From assembly GCA_029851415.1 (NCBI GenBank), contig CM056741.1:164411685-164475684 (forward strand): 64,000 bases of DNA, in the 5' to 3' direction. This document shows positions 13,015-27,038 of this stretch, piece by piece. The stretch comes from Eretmocerus hayati. Lineage: Eukaryota > Arthropoda > Insecta > Hymenoptera > Aphelinidae. Every line of letters begins with the position of its first letter. Within the stretch, counting starts at the first letter, position 1. The notes beneath the pieces are model-generated. The model was not told the origin of the DNA. It worked only from the letters and a program-made list of their open reading frames with translations, and ran no database searches. A program made the translations under genes and the position numbers.

Positions 13015-13200
13015 ACGAAGGAAATAGTGCGGTTCGATACCAGGGCAAGAACGTTGTTTTTTGCACACTAGGTGATATTTCTCGCCCCGAACAGGAAGAT
13101 CAAAGTTATCATGAGAAAACGAGAACCACCTTGTTCGAATTCGGCCGACTTGCAAAAATGTCGATATGTACCGATGGATCTCAAAATAATGAGAAATAAC
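13015..13200. repeat. hairpin repeat family, diverged locus 2
   Basis: This stretch aligns by eye, with many substitutions, to the copy at about 54,755-54,890: a TTCGATACCAGGGC module, then GTTTTTTGCACAC, then TGATATTTCTCGCCCCGA, then GAGAACCACCTTGTTCGA. It is an old copy of the family seen at 1.9-3.0 and 53.9-56.2 kb. Confidence 0.5.
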
Positions 13201-16200
13201 TGCTCGAAGGAGTGTAGAATTGGAGTAAATCATCATCATCGTCCCATATACGAGTGAGGGTGTCAAGGAGATTTACAATGAATCACTCAACCTTTTGATC
13301 AAAGTTTGTTTGCCATTCATCAAGGAAAGTTCAGAATCATTTATCCTGGTTTCCTCTCTTGATTTCTCATATTACGTTTAGACGAGAAATAATTTTATTA
13401 CAAGAGTGATGTAATATATTTAATTCATTCGGAAATTCCGTGCACAGAATTGGATAGAGCTTGCGTGAGTAAGAGTAATTCGTGATGACTAGGCCGCATG
13501 AGGCATATCGGTCACCATTCATGAAATTAAATTTAGCTCGCGCATGTAAAGCCAATAAATCTTCCACACGAAACAAAACACAATGCACACATGTATATTA
13601 GAACATATTCATCGAATAGTCATTATAAATTCAATGAACTCTCAATGATCTTATATACCTTGACTGTTGCATGAACCCAGGAAAACTAAAATAACTTCTT
13701 ACGATCCATTTGCGAGTCTCCTTGTTCAACTATAGTTTCAAATCGAACGCGCGGGTTTATTCATACCCCTTCTGAATCCTCGTGTAATTTCAGAGCCACG
13801 GAGTCAATGAGTCAAGGCTGAAAAACATATATAGGTATATGTTGTAAGCTCGGTGGTTCGACTTCCCATCCCTTTACAATTCTATCTCACTTTTTTTTCT
13901 TGTGACTATTGTACTAGGAGCTTGCAAGCATTCATCATTGTAGGAGCTGGAAATTCCTCTTTGAAAAATTCTCGTGGACTAATTAGCCGTCACGGTCAGC
14001 GCGTGTACCCAGTCATATTTATCATCGCTTTCACTCTCACGCACGCATTGAAGTTTGTAGGTATGAGCATGTGGTAATGATTCAGGTGAATGTGCAGTCG
14101 TATGGATCTTCTTGTACACATGTTGCAACAATGTCGAGCAGAGTTTTGCACTTTCATTGTGAATAACTACTGCACGTTCATTGCAGCGTGTCTTAAGCAT
14201 CAAATTCGGTACCTTGAATGAGCTTGCAAGCTCGGATCTCCATTCTAACATCCAAAGTGGAATTAATAATGAGTATGATGTAGTAATTTCTTGAAAATTC
14301 TTAGAACAATTAATCTGAATTTTTATACATTACAGGTCATTTTACGTCATTTTACGACGAATCAAGGCAAAAACAAGGAAAAAACACACAAGATTGACTT
14401 GAAAAACAAGTAAAAATTTTAATGAACTTCTCAACATATTCAACAAGATATAGCTGTTTTAATGAAACACGAGTTAATCCACAAGAAAGCCTGAATAAGT
14501 ATACGTTCCAGAGCATGTGGAATACGCACGCGGTGATAGCAATATTACCCACACAGTTAAAGACGTCAGTCTTCGCATTGCTCTTTCTGCATGCATTCGA
14601 TCGATCTATATCCCGCCACCCCGCACCGCAGTATCCGCGCGCAAGCTCACGCGGCTGGCTCCTGCTACATACACCATCAGTCCGACACACATGTCTGACC
14701 ACACGCTGACCCAAACTACTCAAACTTTTTTCCCCCACAACAATTTCTCAAAAATGATCACAATCGATTTACAAAAAATAAAATTTTCACTCACCCTGGT
14801 CTTCTTCCTCTCAAGCCTAGTCAGACTCTATTTCGGCTACTGTTGAGATATAATTTAAATCGACACTTCTCTTTTTCTCGAATAAGTAAAAGCTTCGATG
14901 CGGACAGGTCGACGTTGGCTGGCTTACTCCGCTCCGGTTTCGGCTGGTACACCTGGCTGACGGCTCAACAAGTTCGCCGCAAGTGCGCAGCTCGAGTTAG
15001 ACAAAGACAGAGATAGACTTGTACGTGTTGTAAAAAGCTCTTTGCAAGCTTCGCGCGCACGAGCACACCTGATATGCGCATGCGCAGTTAAAATGATAAA
15101 GGAATGGGGGCTGCCCTTGCCCACGCTTGTACTACTTGATATTCTTCAACACGCATCACCTACCCCTTATCTATACATTCATATATTTTTTTTCTTTTTC
15201 CTCGTATGTGTGTGTGTGTGTTTGTGGGTTTGTTAGAGGGAAGGGGGAGGGCTTAAAGGTGTGTTATACTGCCATATACTGCCCACGCGGCCTAAAACTC
15301 TGTAAGCGGCTGGGGGAGTGACGAAGCTCCCGCGCAGCTTTAGCTGACCATTGACGAAGATCGTGAAATGTGCAATGTGGTGGATGCGGAGGCGAGAGCA
15401 TCAGTGGTTTTCCATTTTCTAAAATATATATATTACATCCTGCATACACACACACACAAACATACATTAAATACGTCACATGGACATATGTATGCGTCTG
15501 CATCGTGTTGAGACTGATCAATGAGCTTGCGATTCTGGCTGCTGCTGCTGCTGACGCGCAAGCTCTATATATCTCACCAAACATGTGTGGCCTTGAAAAT
15601 AATTGCCGAGTGTCCGTTTAGAATTTAACTATACGGATGTTTTGTATATTTGTATATCAGGCTCACACGATGCAAGCACACTCTGATTACACAAGACTGA
15701 TGAAGGATTTTACCGGGGATTGCATGGTGCAAGGATACATATGTACATACATTCGATATGTGTACTGACCCGTAAAGTTGATACCCGTGATGACCAACGT
15801 GACGGATGTCTTAATGTTGCTTGAGAAACGTGGGTTAAATTGATAAAGTTTTGTTTGATTGAGTACCCACTGACTCATATCTGATGCACAAAGCGCAACC
15901 GAGGTAATCTTTGCTAGTAAATTATTTACTTAGGAGCATGATGAGATGATTAAAAATTTTAGACTCAGGTTAGTAGTTTATTTTGTTTGATAGTCAGTAT
16001 GGTAATCTTGATTTGATGATATTATCCTGGATATATACCGAGATACCCACTGCCATTAATAATGGATTATGTTAGTCTTGTTGAGTTAATGACTTCTCCA
16101 ATACCCTAACAAAAATACTGCACTAATAGCACAGGAATTAAGAAAAAAAAGAATTTTGTAAATTATGCGCAAACCAAGCGATTCATGTGATGCCTAAAAC

Positions 16201-19200
16201 ACTTTATACGTGCTTTTTTGTGTCGTCGTAATCGACTTTGGAAACCGATCAAGAATGAAGATTCCTCCCAACCAATCACCTATAATTTTGATCAAGTCCA
16301 CTCAATCACAAAGATTCTCACGGGATCTTGGAGATTGTTTTAGAAGTTACAATTCTGTTGTTTCGAAGTTTTCTTCTGATACAACCTTCCCAGACCGACC
16401 TTTGAGATTGAATTTTTCATTACGCGATTGTTTATTGACATGCCAAATCTATAACCAAAGTCATTTTTCAAACTACAATCTGTTTTTAAAGTTCGCCTGT
16501 CGTTTCGACGTAAAATTTTCCCTCTTTCCAGAAAATCATGTTAGATTTTTGCTTAGATATAAACTGAAACTGCTTGTCCGATTCTTGGAACAAATGACTA
16601 ATTTCATACTTTGTCTCTGTAGATCACATTCGAGACGAAATCTGATGTCAACTCCTGGAAAAACCCAGTAGAATAAAGGTCGAAATCATACCACGTATCA
16701 CTATTTGAAATTAGTTTTTAAATTAGATTAGAGTGAATAGGAATGAGGCCACTTCTAGACTTGGTTGGTGTCTTCATTAGCAACCATGTCAAAAAATCCG
16801 ATCTTGAAGCTCGAGCTGAAAAGATTGAAAAGAAACTTTCAAAGAAAAAAAATTTTCGGTAATGAAATGATCTATGCTATCGTATCAATTGGATCAAGTG
16901 CAATGGTAATTGATTGGAAGAAATTTTTTTTGGATTTCCAACGTCGAATATATAATCATTTGAAAACCACATAAGATGTTTGAAATGCATAAATCGATAG
17001 GTTTCCTCGCCGTCCGGGAGAAGACGCGTTTTTTGCTAACGTCATCAGTAGGCACTTGTTAACAATTTCGCCCAAATCAAAAACCTCGGGGGGTCAATGC
17101 CAACATTTTGGATTTTTTCATGAAGATTTCTTATGGTCAAAAAAGGTCGGGAATTTAGTTATGTAAATACATAAAAAATCATGAGTGTCGACAAAAAAAT
17201 TCCCCATGTATTAAGGAAAATTACTATCAAGTGGATTATTGACAAACGCGCGCCTACTTTAGATGATTTTCTTTCAACAATTTACAACGAATACTGAAGA
17301 AACAACCGATTCGATAGAGGGATCTGACTGATTCATAATTCATGAAAATGCTTTACAACGCACACTCGGCGTTGTTGGAACTTCTAATAGTTTTGTCACA
17401 GACTGGCTCAATTATATGCCTCGGAGGATTTTTTCATCATACTTCTTTTGTTGACCAGAAGTTGGAAATAACTTGAGGAAGAAATCAATTACTCTTTGAG
17501 GTGTTTAGTTTTGCAAGCATAAATGCGGGAAAGAATTTCCTGTCCAAGACTTTTTCGACCAATAAGTAATATGGACCTAACACAAAAAACATCCTACGCT
17601 CAATAGACCATGAGATGGCGCGTGTTTTTCTTCCTTCGTGATGAGAATTTTGTTGTTGAACATCTCCGAAGCTGGGAGCATCTACTTATGAATCTTTTTC
17701 CTCCATCTACTCCGTAGATACGAAGACTTTTCAATGAAATACATAGAAGCGGTCTGCTCCGGCTGGCTCCGGCCCCGACTGATAAAACTCAAGAATAATT
17801 CTTTAAGATTCTCCTGCGATAGAGTCATATTATATTATGATACAACTCAAATTCAGATTGTCAAAAAATCGAGCTTGTATTCAAGAGACTGTTCTCATCA
17901 TAGGTTTTCATCAATGATCTACTTTCGAAATAAATTTCGTGGTATTTTAAATAATTATTACCCTTGAAATTTCTACGGAAATCTGCAATTTGAAGCAAAC
18001 TCTGAAATACAAACTATTTTTGAAAATCTAAAATTGATCTATAGCGCTTTATCCCGAGGCAGGCCACACTAAGTACTGTGATTCGATCAGGATGAATCGC
18101 TCAGCTCTTATAAATTGTGTCAGACATGGAGTGATTTTCTACTATAGACTTTTCCTCATGAAAGTATTGACAGTCATGATTCCCTTATGCGTGGACTACT
18201 TTGAACAAGAAAAGTCAATCTTAGATTATCAAAAATCTTGAATGGCATTTGGATTTGTTTAATGCTCACTTATTAGTAAGATTCTTATCTTATACAGTAA
18301 ACTGTACCAAATGGCGATGAATGAAAACAGCTCTTGGAATACCACCTTAATTTTTCGAAAATCTTTTGAGAATCCCTGTAGTTAGCTAGTGAGGTACGGA
18401 GAAATAGTTTTTCCTTTCTAGTATTGTTCGCTATGGCTCGTTACTCTCGATTTCGAAAAGCTGTTCGTATTATCAAGATATGATCGCCCTCGACAGAACC
18501 TTCGTTATAGGAGCAGAGTTAAAATCAAAATTCCTCTGAATTCTCACCATCGACATAATAGTCAAACGAGAATCTTTCAAGAATCCGAAGGGATTGTAGA
18601 CTCGGATACAAGGTAGCAAAATGTGGTTGTTGTCTACCAAGGATATTTTTAGGACAATTTCAATTATGAAAATGCTTGTGCCGCTTGCATGCACCGAGTC
18701 TGTGTTGCCGAGTGTGCAATCAACTCATAAATAAAGCTGGTATCATATTTACATCTATGTATATTTTTTTCTCCATCATAATCAACAGTAACATGGAACA
18801 AATATATACTTGTGTTCATATCAAAGACGAAAAAAGCTCCGTCGTAAATTGTTACATTATATACATTTACAGGATTCGCTCGCTAAGTAAAATATTTCAA
18901 CCACATTCAATCAGTGTTGATCACATCCATTCGATCGCTCTGCTACGTTTTCTGAGACTGGGTTTGATTACTCTTGTTTGTGTTACCTGTTTTGCCAAAA
19001 GCTGCTTTGTGTTCTGCAGCACACTTGATTGATTGCGCCAACTAGACGAGAAAAGTTATAATCTTTGTATGTGCCTCGTATAATTTCAAATCCAAGTTTT
19101 CTCAAAGTTCGAGTTATACTAAATCACTATAGTACTATTAATTGACTAGCCATAGAGCAATTACTTTCATGGTCGGAGGTGGGATTATCATTTAGATGGG

Positions 19201-19341
19201 GAAATTATAAGTGTTAAATTTGATGAATTAGAAGGGTATCCTTGAAACATATCTATGAATCCAATAACATAATAAAAATAACATGATGAAATCTAGAAGA
19301 TTAGAGCCAATTTTTGTGACAGGAAAATATGTACCACTCAC
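13201..19341. other. gene-free stretch with a CpG-richer patch
   Basis: No coding exon is recognised, although the missing 3' exon(s) of the FAM210 gene may lie here. About 14,570-15,330 is richer in CpG and GC than the rest and contains a (GT)n run at about 15,205-15,222, as insect promoter or 5' UTR regions often do. I cannot assign it to a gene. 16,210-17,000 has two open frames on the plus strand with no recognised domain. Confidence 0.35.
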
Positions 19342-20266
19342 CTTTGCATCTTTCTCTTTTGCAAGTTTCTTGAATTTCAAATATCCCCATTTATTTAAAT
19401 ACCTAATGCTCATGGTTGTACCTCCTTGGAAATATACCAATAATGGATTACTCTGATCTAATACACAATTTTGTTTGAAGTTTTATTGGTACTCACCAAT
19501 AGTCACAGTATATCTGATTGGTGTAAACACTTTGTACAAAGCATACGTCACTGCCCAATGACCAGCATTGGAACCCTCAAGCATCGCCAAGTATCGTTCA
19601 CTCAGATTTAAAGATTTAAGAATTCCTACGATATCTACTCCACTAAAACAGAACATAAATCATAATGAGGCTATATTCAAACATTATTCAGTGAGATATA
19701 AAGCTCATACTTTTTGACAGAGATGTAGAACACAAACACCCAACCAAGTGATGTTACTACATGCACAGGAACGAGTATGTACCAATAGTCTTTAGCCATT
19801 TGCTTGAACTTTTGAAATATTGATGGCTTCTGAACAACTGGTGGAGCATAGCAATCTTGATTTGGGTGATCAGTTTTTACAGGCTCAGGTTCTGGTGAGG
19901 TAGATCTTGATGGATTAGGCTTCGGTGCTGTACTGTACTGAAAATCGCTGATCTTGTGAGGGAATTGGCTTGCTTTGAATACTCCATTGTAGTATTGATT
20001 CAGTGGCCTAATACCATTCAATTGATGTGAATGGTCCAAAAATTTCCCTTGTGTATGGAGGATATTAGACATTAATAGAAAGAACAACTTCAAAGAAATC
20101 CAAAGCACCAACAAGTGTACTTTAACCTACCGGGATGTTGAAATGATCTATACGAGGTAACTTCTGGATATTTACATGAAAGAGCAGGTAGTTGTATACA
20201 AAGTTTCGATTTCCTAGAGATGGTCAAACTTGAAAATCTCAACCCTCGCACAAGGATTACATCCAT
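19342..20266 (-). CDS. FAM210-type (DUF1279) mitochondrial membrane protein, 3' end missing
   Basis: Four exons joined in frame: 20131-20266, 19711-20047, 19497-19642 and 19342-19424 (234 codons), with GT-AG junctions and matching phases. The N-terminus (MDVILVRGLRFSSL..., Arg/Lys/Ser-rich, no acids after the first Asp) looks like a mitochondrial targeting sequence. A Pro/Ser-rich linker follows, then the DUF1279 core: FKQMAKDYWYILVPVHVVTS with a membrane segment around residues 130-155, and SNAGHWAVTYALYKVFTP, then IRYTVTIGGTT. FAM210A/B proteins are mitochondrial inner-membrane proteins linked to mitochondrial translation and energy metabolism. The last exon seen ends at a good donor (AAAG|GTGAGT), so at least one further exon, normally a Lys/Glu-rich tail, should lie below 19,342; I could not find it. 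FAM210A versus FAM210B is not resolved. Confidence 0.85.
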
Positions 20267-20921
20267 TTCAACAACACTTGATATTCAAGTACCCTTTTAA
20301 CCTGATACCATGGCACACTTTTTCAGTTTGTCCACGAAAAAAGATGCAATAAAATTAAAGCTTTGTTGAGAGGTAAAATGAAGTTGCAATTAATATGTTC
20401 ATTTGAACATAAGGATGATAAGAAAAAGTAGTAATTTCTTCAAGTTCTCTCCAATCAAAAAACCTGTGTAGGTAAATGTCAAGATCAAGACGCGCACTGG
20501 GCTGTCTGCTGCGTTCCATTTGGCACCGTTCCCGCAACCCGCGTTCGTCCTCAGAACTTCAAACCTCATCATTTTCCCAATGAATGAGCTCATCAATCCG
20601 GATTATAATTCAGTACCGAAATTAAATTATTAAATACATGTTTCAGTTCCTCTCCTAATTCCTTATCAAACCAGTAAATTATTTGCCACGTTGTGAAAAT
20701 CGTTTCATTCATGCATAACGGTTTCAATGCGCCGAACAAATTATCCAGTCTGTGGCAATAAATTGAAAAGTGAGCCTTTTTACTGATTTTTTCTGCTACG
20801 AGAATACTGACTCATGAAATGGAAAAGTTTAAGCATTCCACTGTTATTTGATAACAGGATCGTGAAAGTGTGCCAAAATGAATATACACCATTGCATTGG
20901 CATTATTATGAAAAAATACTC

Positions 20922-20927
20922 TTTATT
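20922..20927 (-). terminator. polyadenylation signal AATAAA for WRNIP1
   Basis: TTTATT on the plus strand reads AATAAA on the minus strand, about 72 bp beyond the WRNIP1 stop codon, the usual distance for a compact insect 3' UTR. Confidence 0.6.
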
Positions 20928-20998
20928 AACAATCTGAACAGTATTCAAGAACATGTATGTACATACAAATAATAGGAACAAAATGATTTCTGAGAGGT

Positions 20999-23172
20999 TC
21001 ACTCTTGGCTGAAAAAATTCACATTTTGTATTTCATCAGGTAGATACTTCAAACCAGATTCATCTTTTGATAGCATATTATAATTTTTTCCATAGCCTGA
21101 AAAAATTCATAGTTATATCAGCTTTTAATCATAATTATTTTCTGCGATTTTCCAGTGAAAAATAATAATTTACCAAGATCTTTCATCAGTTTGGTAGGAG
21201 CATTTCTCAGATGAAGCGGTACTGAGGGCTGGGCACCTTTGTAATTTGCCACTAGACGCTGTGCAGCTCTTAGAGAGTCTTCCATGAGACGTGATTTCGG
21301 TGCCCTAGCAAGGTACGTGGTACAGTGAGCTAAAAGCACATCACATTCTGGCATTCCCAACATCTTGCATGCTTGCATCGTTTGCACAGCTATACCTACA
21401 GTCCAAAAAGAAATTACTCAATAAGTTTGGAATTGGGCTGCATATCGAAATCCCTTGGTGCATAGTAAATGAAATATCTCTCATAGGTTTAAATTTTCAG
21501 CTTCAATTCAAAACGACGAAAAATTTCGCGGAAAATCGCGGAAAAATAACGAGGAATCATCATTACTAAATAATAATTGTTAGTCTTTGGGATGAATTTT
21601 TCGGTAGATACGCGATATATTGAAGAGAACCGTGAACCCAAATTCTGCATACCTAAGGCTTTTGGATCTTCCAGACCAACATCTTCACTTGCTGCACGAA
21701 GTAATCTTCTGGCAATGTACACTGGATCTTCACCTCCTGATATCATTCTTGTTAACCAGTAAAGAGAAGCATTCTCATCACTGGCTCTGATAGATTTGTG
21801 CAATGCTGAGATCATATCATAATGCTGTTCTCCTTTCTTATCATAGAGCATGTGGCTTTTTTTCAGACCCTCCTTAATGTCATCCAAAGCAATACATTTT
21901 GAGATTCCTGCAGACTGATCTCCATCTGGTGAACTTGATTGTATTGCCAATTCCAATCCTCCTAAAGCAATCCGTGCATCACCATCTGATGTCTCTGCCA
22001 ACCACTCTATCGCATTTTTCTCAATGAGAAATTCATAATTCTCTTTTTTCATTCTCTGATAGGCCTGTTTCTGAAAGCCAAATATAGATACCATCAGACA
22101 AAAATACTTTTTTTAGATAAATATGACAAGAAATACCATTGTATGCATACCTCTTTAGGGGAGTCACAGATGAATCCTCCAACAGCTTTAACAGCATTTT
22201 CCAAGATACTCTTCAAGTCTTCTACAGAGAGTTTTTCCAGTACAATCACACGACATCGACTTAGTAAAGCTGCATTCAAACTGAATGATGGGTTTTCAGT
22301 GGTGGCTCCAATAAGAGTAATAGTCCCAGATTCAACATGAGGTAAGAAGATATCTTGTTGAGTTTTGTTGAATCTATGAATTTCATCCATAAACATGACA
22401 GTACGCCTTCCAAATTTCAATTCATTTGAAGCGATTGTGACAGCTTCTTTTACATCAGAAACTCCTGACATTGCAGCAGAAAGTTTCACAAAACGGTATT
22501 TAACAGTAGGACTAGTCTTGCATATGTTCCCTATAACATTTGCTAAAGAAGTCTAAAATTTAACAATTAATAAGTTTATATAATTTTGATATAACTCATA
22601 TAATGATTGATATAACTGAAATTACCTTTCCACATCCTGGTGGACCCCATAAAATGATATTAGGTATCTCATTTTTGGTCAACAGTTGATATAACATGGT
22701 ACCTGGTGCTAGAACATGTGGTTGCCCAATGTAAGATATGATGTCATCTGGTCTCATCCTTTCAGCTAGGGGCATTGATGCATTCTGTTTTCTCTGTTTG
22801 TCAAACCCACTCTGAAAAATGGTGGGTGTTATAACAGCGCTCATTATATATAGTGCTTACTCAAGACACCAAACATTTGGTAATGATATAATTTACATTT
22901 TGCATTCTATTTCTGTGTGGTGATTGGGAATAATTTGCATTGGGTGATCTAAGATTGCTTTGAGAAAGATTATTTTCATCCTGCTTGGACTTCTTAGAAG
23001 CTCGATCTTCATCTCTCGAAACTGATAGTCTCTTGGATGATCCTTTGTTTTCACTTGTTGAATCATTCAGGAACAGACAACTAGTGACATGATTTTCAAT
23101 TAGCAATGTGGTGAATTCCTTGGCACAAACAGGACATTCTATCATTGTCACTTCTTCCTCTTCACCGCTCAT
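20999..23172 (-). CDS. WRNIP1: WRNIP1 / Mgs1 AAA+ ATPase, complete
   Basis: Six exons: 22897-23172, 22626-22811, 22151-22552, 21653-22070, 21174-21395, 20999-21096 (533 aa). All phases agree. Residues 13-32 form a UBZ zinc finger (C13, C16, H28, C32) that binds ubiquitin. After a polar linker comes the AAA+ module: Walker A GPPGCGKTS at 148-156, Walker B MFMDEI at 207-212, sensor 1 IGATTENPS around 235-243 and an SRC arginine at about 253. The C-terminal part (GDARIALGGLE, SIRASDENASLYWLTRMI, GGEDPVYIARRL, ASEDVGL) is the MgsA/WRNIP1 clamp-loader-like tetramer region. The protein works at stalled replication forks with PCNA, polymerase delta and WRN-type helicases. It is somewhat shorter than human WRNIP1 because the linker is short. 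It lies head-to-head with POMT1, 592 bp between start codons. Confidence 0.95.
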
Positions 23173-23764
23173 CTTGTAAGTTTATTACTTGATTAAACAA
23201 TGAATCTTTCTTTGATTCTGGGAGTTCACCAAATTCTCTTGTTTTGATACACCAGTTTGCGCAGCTACTATGCCGGATTAGAAATGTTAACTAAGGTAAA
23301 GAGTTATTGCAAAATGAAGCGAGAAAGTAGCTGTCATGACATTTGTTTACTAAAATCAACTAAATTATCTAATCCGCATGGCGAATGCTTTGCAATGTTT
23401 TAGGGGCAATAAAGGCGGCAATCCGGCAAACGCTCCGAAACATCACACGGATTCACACTCATACACACCAATTTGCATCTATAATAGATAACAGTATACC
23501 GTTATGTGGGGGTAACCTCAGGTCATTTCAAGCTGATCCTGTCGTCGTGTTCGAAAGGAATTTTTGGAGATTTCAACATGGTGTTCATGATGAATTGAGG
23601 AATCTAAATTGATTGTAGAGTATAGTTACCAAATTCGTTTGAATTTAAGATAGTTATGAGTGTTGTAATGAGATTTTGTTGTTTATAAAATACAGAATTC
23701 AAGAATGAGATGATGCAGTTGAAAAAGAAATATTGCAGACGAAGGAGATTTTGAAAAACCAAAA
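23173..23764. promoter_or_regulatory. shared intergenic region of WRNIP1 (minus) and POMT1 (plus)
   Basis: Two housekeeping-type genes diverge from this 592-bp gap, so both promoters and both 5' UTRs must fit here unless distant 5' exons exist. No TATA box is obvious. An open frame at 23385-23612 (plus) has no domain and is more likely 5' UTR or background. Confidence 0.5.
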
Positions 23765-26700
23765 ATGAAACAAGTTAAAAAGGATTCCGAAATGGAAATT
23801 CGGCGCAGAGAAAAGAGCAAATCCAATGGTAGCAGTGCCAGAAATGTCACTCAAGAAATATTTGATCAAGAGCAGAATGACAATGTTGACAAAAATCATC
23901 AGACTGAGAGTCCTCCTTTTTGTGTAAGTCACTGTTGCTGTCAACTTATCCTGATTATTGATTAGTTATTTATGAATGTATCATTCTTTGCAAATAGTCT
24001 TTGTTGTGAATAATTATTCAAGCTCTTGCTTACTTAGGTTACAATCACTATTCGTCTCTGTTGTGAATTCAAACATATTTATTGTTGCAATTTTCCTATA
24101 AATTATTTGAATGATATTGCTTTCAGGAAAATGGAAAAAGAACTCTAGTTAACAGCACCCCACTGGAAAAGATTGAATATCAGTTTGGTCAAACTCTGAC
24201 ACAAATCAGAATTAATTTAGAAATAGATATTTTAGCAGTAGTCCTGTTTATTGTGGGCCTTGGGACTCGTCTATATTGTCTAGAAGAACCAAGGAGTATA
24301 GTGTAAGCTTATCTTCCTTTATGCATCAAATTTCTTGAAACAAATCTGTTACATTCAGTTTACTACAGTTTGAAGATTTAATCTAAGGATTTTGCTCATA
24401 TGACATCATTGAATAAAACTATAAAATAATCTTTGCTCAACTCATGGATTTTAGATTTGATGAGCTGCACTATGGGAAATATGTGGGTCTGTACATGAAG
24501 AGAACATTCTTCTTTGACTCACATCCTCCCTTAGGAAAACAGTTGATATCTGCTGCAGCTTATTTGGCAGGCTTCGATGGAAATTTTAAATTTGATCGAA
24601 TAGGTTCTCCATATGCCTCCAGCGTGCCTCTCTTTGCTTTGAGATTGATCCCTGCAGTATGTGGCAGTTTGATAATCCCCACAGCATACCATTTAGCCCT
24701 AGAGTTGAAACTTAGACAATGGAGTTCTGTAATAGCTGCCATGTTACTGCTATTTGGTTAGCATAATTTGTTTCTGTAAAGTAGGAATCCTTAGCAATGT
24801 GACTTTTATATTTATTCTCATTTTGGTTTTGCAGATAATGCATTCTTAACGCAATCCAGATTCATTTTAATGGAAAGCATTTTAATGCAGTTTTCCCTAA
24901 TGGGTTTACTGTGTATCATGAAATTCAGAAAAGTTATGGACAAGCCCACCACAATCTCTTGGTGGTTTTGGTTGACTTTAGGAGTGGTCAACTTGACTTG
25001 TGCATTATGGTATGTTGATTCCTTTTCTAACACATCTTAACTGATTGAATTGAGGTCGCTTATTTATCTCCAATTTCAGTATAACTAATGAAACTTTTAT
25101 ATTTCAGTGTAAAATATGTTGGATTTTACTCTCTTCTTCTTGGGCTGTACATAGTTTGGCGTGATTATTGGTCCTTGATACCAAGGAAGAATTTTCCCGC
25201 TGTTACCTTGTACTTATACCTACTTGCCAGAGTACTTGTGATAGGGGTTGTTATCACTTTTGTTTACCTAAGTGTATTTTACATACATTTGTCAATACTC
25301 ACAAAAGCTGGACCACATGACTCTGTAATGACTAGTGCATTCCAAGCCAGTTTAGAGGGAGGCTTAGCTAGTATTACAAAAGGCCAACCTATAGAAGTAA
25401 CTCATGGATCACAAATTACACTGCGACATACTCATGGTAGAGCTTGTTGGTTGCACAGTCACGATCACGTATATCCAATCCGGTATACAGATGGACGCGG
25501 AAGTTCGCATCAGCAGCAAGTATGTCTCGATTATTGAGTATCTTTTACAGATCATGAATGAATTTCGAAAAATTTTTCATCATTCACAAATTTGCAGGTC
25601 ACTTGTTATTCATTCAAAGATGTAAATAATTGGTGGATTGTCAAGAAACCAGAAATCAACGATTTGGTCGTTACAAGACCCAGTGAACCTATTCAACACG
25701 GCGACGTAATCCAACTTGTGCATGGTATCACAAGTCGTGCTCTTAACTCACATGATGTTGCAGCTCCAATGACTCCACAGAGCCAGGAAGTCTCTTGTTA
25801 TATTGACTATAATGTATCAATGCCAGCTCAAAATTTATGGAGGCTGGAAATAGCAAATAGAGATCAAGTTGGTAATGTCTGGCATGCCATCCAATCACAA
25901 GTATGATTTTCATCTCTTATACTAGAATGATCATTATTGATCCATGCTAAAACATGATTTATATGTTTATAAATAATAATCCATCAGGTTCGTCTTATAC
26001 ACGTGAATTCGGAGTACGCTTTGAAATTCAGTGGAAGACAGCTACCAGATTGGGGATTCAATCAGCATGAAGTAGTTGCTGATAGACTGATCGATCAATC
26101 AGATTCAGTCTGGAATGTTGAAGAACATCGTTACACAAAAAGTGAAGATCAGAAACAAAGGGAAAGAGAACTCTTGAATGCTGAAATGATTCCATTGAAA
26201 GCAACGTCCTTAACTTTTTGGGAAAAATTTATCGAATTGCAACTGAAGATGTTGTTTAACAATCAAGATGCTCAAAATACCCATATGTATTCAAGTAGTC
26301 CTCTTGAGTGGCCCACCATGACAAGAGGCATCGCATATTGGGTCTCAACAAAGAGTAATGTAAGTAGATAAACCGCGGTATTCTCTAACTTAATGTTTAA
26401 GTAGAAAAATTGAAATCTATTAAATTTCATCTCGATTTCAGGCTCAAGTCCATCTACTTGGAAATATCATCATTTGGTATTCAGGAACCATTGCTCTTTT
26501 TACATACTCATCTCTTCTAGTCTTTTATCTAATTAGACGTCGGAGATTGTGCTTCGACATAATTGAAGAAGAGTGGACTCGTTTCATTTCCATCGGAGAA
26601 GTTTTACTCGTTGGATATTTGCTACATTTTTTGCCGTTCTTTTTCATCGAACGAACACTATTTTTACATCACTATCTGCCGGCCTTTGTATTCAAAGTGA

Positions 26701-27038
26701 TGTTGACCGCGGCAACGATGGATCATGTATATTACTTATTAAGGTAAGGGCTTTGTCACGATTATTTCGAAATTCGTGATTTTGCTACGTACTATTCTCA
26801 CATCTTTGGGTCAATTCGGAGACAAGCTTCCAACGCGATTACTTTTTTCAGCTCTCACGTCAATTCAAAACTGGTCCTGCTGTTTTACAAATTGTTTGTC
26901 ATAGGCTGGGTAGCGACCATCGTCTACGTTTTCCAAAAGTTTTCAGCACTTAGTTACGGAACAACGCCTCTATCAGCCAAGGATGTGTTGAAGTTGAGAT
27001 GGAACGAAGAATGGGATTTTATAATTCACAAAACGTGA
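23765..27038 (+). CDS. POMT1: protein O-mannosyltransferase 1 (POMT1 / rotated abdomen), complete
   Basis: Nine exons: 23765-23923, 24127-24302, 24455-24756, 24835-25009, 25108-25519, 25598-25900, 25988-26359, 26442-26743, 26852-27038 (795 aa). The start is the first ATG after an in-frame stop at 23720. A polar 50-residue N-tail precedes the GT39 (PMT) membrane domain, with the catalytic loop [10 protein letters not shown] (D114, E115), SHPPLGK and [10 protein letters not shown]. About 355-560 is the MIR region ([44 protein letters not shown]). The C-terminal membrane block contains SSPLEWPTM, the HLLGN motif, [11 protein letters not shown] and an ending [17 protein letters not shown]1 rather than POMT2: the second loop and tail match POMT1 closely. 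It transfers mannose from dolichol-phosphate-mannose to Ser/Thr in the ER lumen, normally as a complex with POMT2 (twisted). POMT2 is not in this window. Confidence 0.96.

Noticed and set aside
13797..13880. tRNA-like T-loop word GGTTCGACTTCCC
   Set aside because: No acceptor stem, D arm or anticodon arm can be formed around it.
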